This document shows positions 6,436 through 6,980 of a stretch of 6,980 bases of DNA, piece by piece; position 1 is the stretch's first letter; each line of letters starts with the position of its first letter. The translations under genes and the position numbers were made by a program. Source of the stretch: Desulfamplus sp. (GTDB lineage: Bacteria; Desulfobacterota; Desulfobacteria; Desulfobacterales; Desulfobacteraceae); contig JADFYT010000123.1 of assembly GCA_015232935.1 (NCBI GenBank), positions 1 through 6,980 of the forward strand, in the 5' to 3' direction. The notes under the pieces were generated by a model. That model ran no database searches and was not told where the DNA came from. It saw only the letters and a program-made list of their open reading frames with translations.

Positions 6436-6463
6436 TTTATAATGGATGGTAATGCTATGTCAA
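6436..6463 (-). promoter_or_regulatory. Near-consensus sigma-70 promoter for tatBC
   Basis: On the minus strand TTGACA (6463-6458) and TATAAA (6441-6436) are separated by 16 nt, matching the consensus at 11 of 12 positions. Transcription would begin near 6429, leaving a leader of about 165 nt before tatB. The promoter lies downstream of the hairpin that probably ends the glpB transcript, so tatBC forms its own unit. Spacer length and the ACCAT run before the -10 box resemble the cytochrome promoter at 4928-4901. Confidence 0.7.
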
Positions 6464-6506
6464 GTTCAGGCGATTTTCTTTTTAATGTGCAAATGCATTT
6501 TTGACA

Positions 6507-6531
6507 AATGCCCCGACCGATACGGGGCATT
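6507..6531. terminator. GC-rich hairpin, probable terminator of the glpB-like gene
   Basis: AATGCCCCG (6507-6515) and CGGGGCATT (6523-6531) form a perfect 9-bp stem around the 7-base loop ACCGATA. It lies 73 nt after the glpB stop on the minus strand and before the tatBC promoter. The T-run is weak on both sides (TTTGT on the minus strand, TTATTATTAT on the plus strand), so termination efficiency may be moderate. Confidence 0.65.
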
Positions 6532-6576
6532 ATTATTATGGAAGCATGCAGGAAGGATGTTGCATACAAGGAGAGA

Positions 6577-6608
6577 GATCAAGGATCAAGGCAAGATCAA
6601 AGATCAAG
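6577..6608. repeat. Four GATCAA direct repeats over the glpB stop codon
   Basis: GATCAA occurs at 6577, 6584, 6595 and 6602. The copies form two pairs of GATCAA(G/A)GATCAAG, each with a 7-nt step and 18 nt apart. On the coding strand of the glpB-like gene these read TTGATC, and the gene's TGA stop (6606-6604) lies inside the first unit it meets. The arrangement suggests a small local duplication; no function is evident. Confidence 0.6.
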
Positions 6609-6980
6609 AGGGTGAAAACAGAAGAGCATGAATCGATTTGACCGAAGCAAATGCTGTGGCAATGGCAACCCCTGATCCACATTTCATGCGTGTCCAGTCG
6701 CTGTTGGCAAGAATGGAGCCCGCGGCACACATATTTTGAGCAAAAGGGTTTCCTGAGCGAGTCAAAGGACGCATCATTGTATCTGTCTCGATTCCGGCCC
6801 TGTTGACAGGATGACCATGTGGATGAAAAAGGTCTTTATGGTGCCACAACTCACGTTCCGGAGGCTGACTTACAGGAAGATCAAGCAAAGATTCTCGGAT
6901 ACCCGTTCTTTTTGCTGTAAGCCCTTTTCCCATAAAACGACCGGTGGCAAGAATAACGGCTCTGGATTCTATTATTTTCT
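6604..6980 (-). CDS. glpB: Anaerobic glycerol-3-phosphate dehydrogenase subunit B-like flavoprotein, C-terminal part (5' end beyond window)
   Basis: Only the last 125 or so residues are visible; the frame is open to the right edge, where it reads KIIESRAVILATGRF, a strand-turn typical of the end of a dinucleotide-binding fold. The later segments GIETDTMMRPLTRSGNPFAQNMCAAGSIL and CGSGVAIATA match the C-terminal pattern of GlpB: RPL, then AAG, then a CGSG flavin-contacting helix. In the family GlpB works with GlpA and GlpC to oxidise glycerol-3-phosphate to dihydroxyacetone phosphate and pass electrons to the quinone pool. A related fumarate-reductase-like flavoprotein cannot be excluded from this fragment. 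The gene ends within short GATCAA repeats and is followed by a GC-rich hairpin at 6531-6507. Any partner genes would lie upstream, beyond the right edge. Confidence 0.72.
   Translation of the reverse strand, partial: KIIESRAVILATGRFMGKGLTAKRTGIRESLLDLPVSQPPERELWHHKDLFHPHGHPVNRAGIETDTMMRPLTRSGNPFAQNMCAAGSILANSDWTRMKCGSGVAIATAFASVKSIHALLFSPS

Larger units (their letters stand above)
6263..6603. other. 341-base gap between the glpB-like gene and tatB
   Basis: No credible gene is present. Going leftward on the minus strand, the gap holds GATCAA direct repeats at the glpB stop (6577-6608), a GC-rich hairpin (6531-6507), the 10-base palindrome AAATGCATTT (6491-6500), the tatBC promoter (6463-6436) and an AT-rich leader of about 165 nt. 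The leader includes a small GCGT/ACGC stem (6342-6352) and a tandem CTTGTGT (6298-6311). Confidence 0.7.

Noticed and set aside
6501..6536. TTGACA at 6501-6506 as a plus-strand promoter
   Set aside because: The only -10-like TATTAT is 24 nt away, too far, and no plus-strand gene follows.
6577..6608. TTGAT/ATCAA repeats as FNR-type binding sites
   Set aside because: FNR boxes are inverted TTGAT-N4-ATCAA; here all copies point the same way and lie at a gene's 3' end.
6446..6631. Open frame of 61 codons on the plus strand in the tatB-glpB gap
   Set aside because: It crosses the GC-rich hairpin and the GATCAA repeats, overlaps the 3' end of the glpB-like gene on the other strand and has no good ribosome site.

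Overview
The window reads as a chromosomal piece from an anaerobic, probably sulfate-reducing bacterium of the Desulfobacterota (Desulfobacterales-like). This assignment is inferred from gene content: a four-haem periplasmic cytochrome c3, a probable tungstate-type ABC ATPase, the C-terminus of an anaerobic glycerol-3-phosphate dehydrogenase GlpB-like flavoprotein, a large fused CoA-transferase and a TatB-TatC pair. Base composition is moderately AT-rich and looks even throughout. I see no insertion sequence, phage gene, CRISPR array, tRNA or rRNA.

Left part, plus strand. The window opens inside an ABC transporter ATPase (to 623). A 388-base gap without a gene follows; it is rich in inverted repeats, including an AT-rich 9-bp stem with a T-rich tail (778-807) and a long hairpin at 885-941. 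Then come a TauE/SafE-family membrane permease (1012-1929) and a 680-residue fused CoA-transferase (2044-4086). The CoA-transferase keeps its catalytic glutamate motif and carries an unusual C-terminal domain of about 110 residues.

Middle. The CoA-transferase faces the cytochrome c3 gene tail to tail. Between them is a 20-bp perfect stem (4216-4264) that should terminate transcription from both sides.

Right part, minus strand, read from the right edge. The 3' part of a GlpB-like gene (from the edge to 6604) ends in a GC-rich hairpin (6531-6507). A near-consensus sigma-70 promoter (6463-6436) then precedes tatB and tatC, which overlap by ATGA. After tatC, a perfect-consensus promoter (TTGACA, 16 nt, TATAAT; 4928-4901) precedes the cytochrome c3 gene with a leader of about 147 nt. 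The minus strand therefore resolves into three transcription units: glpB, tatBC and the cytochrome.

Together the genes suit an anaerobic energy metabolism with periplasmic electron transfer: metal-oxyanion uptake, organic-acid activation by CoA transfer, export of folded cofactor-containing enzymes by Tat, a soluble c3 electron carrier and glycerol-3-phosphate oxidation. Most of the window is ordinary. The points that deserve a second look are the C-terminal domain of the CoA-transferase, the structured region ahead of the permease, and the paired promoters with long leaders on the minus strand.
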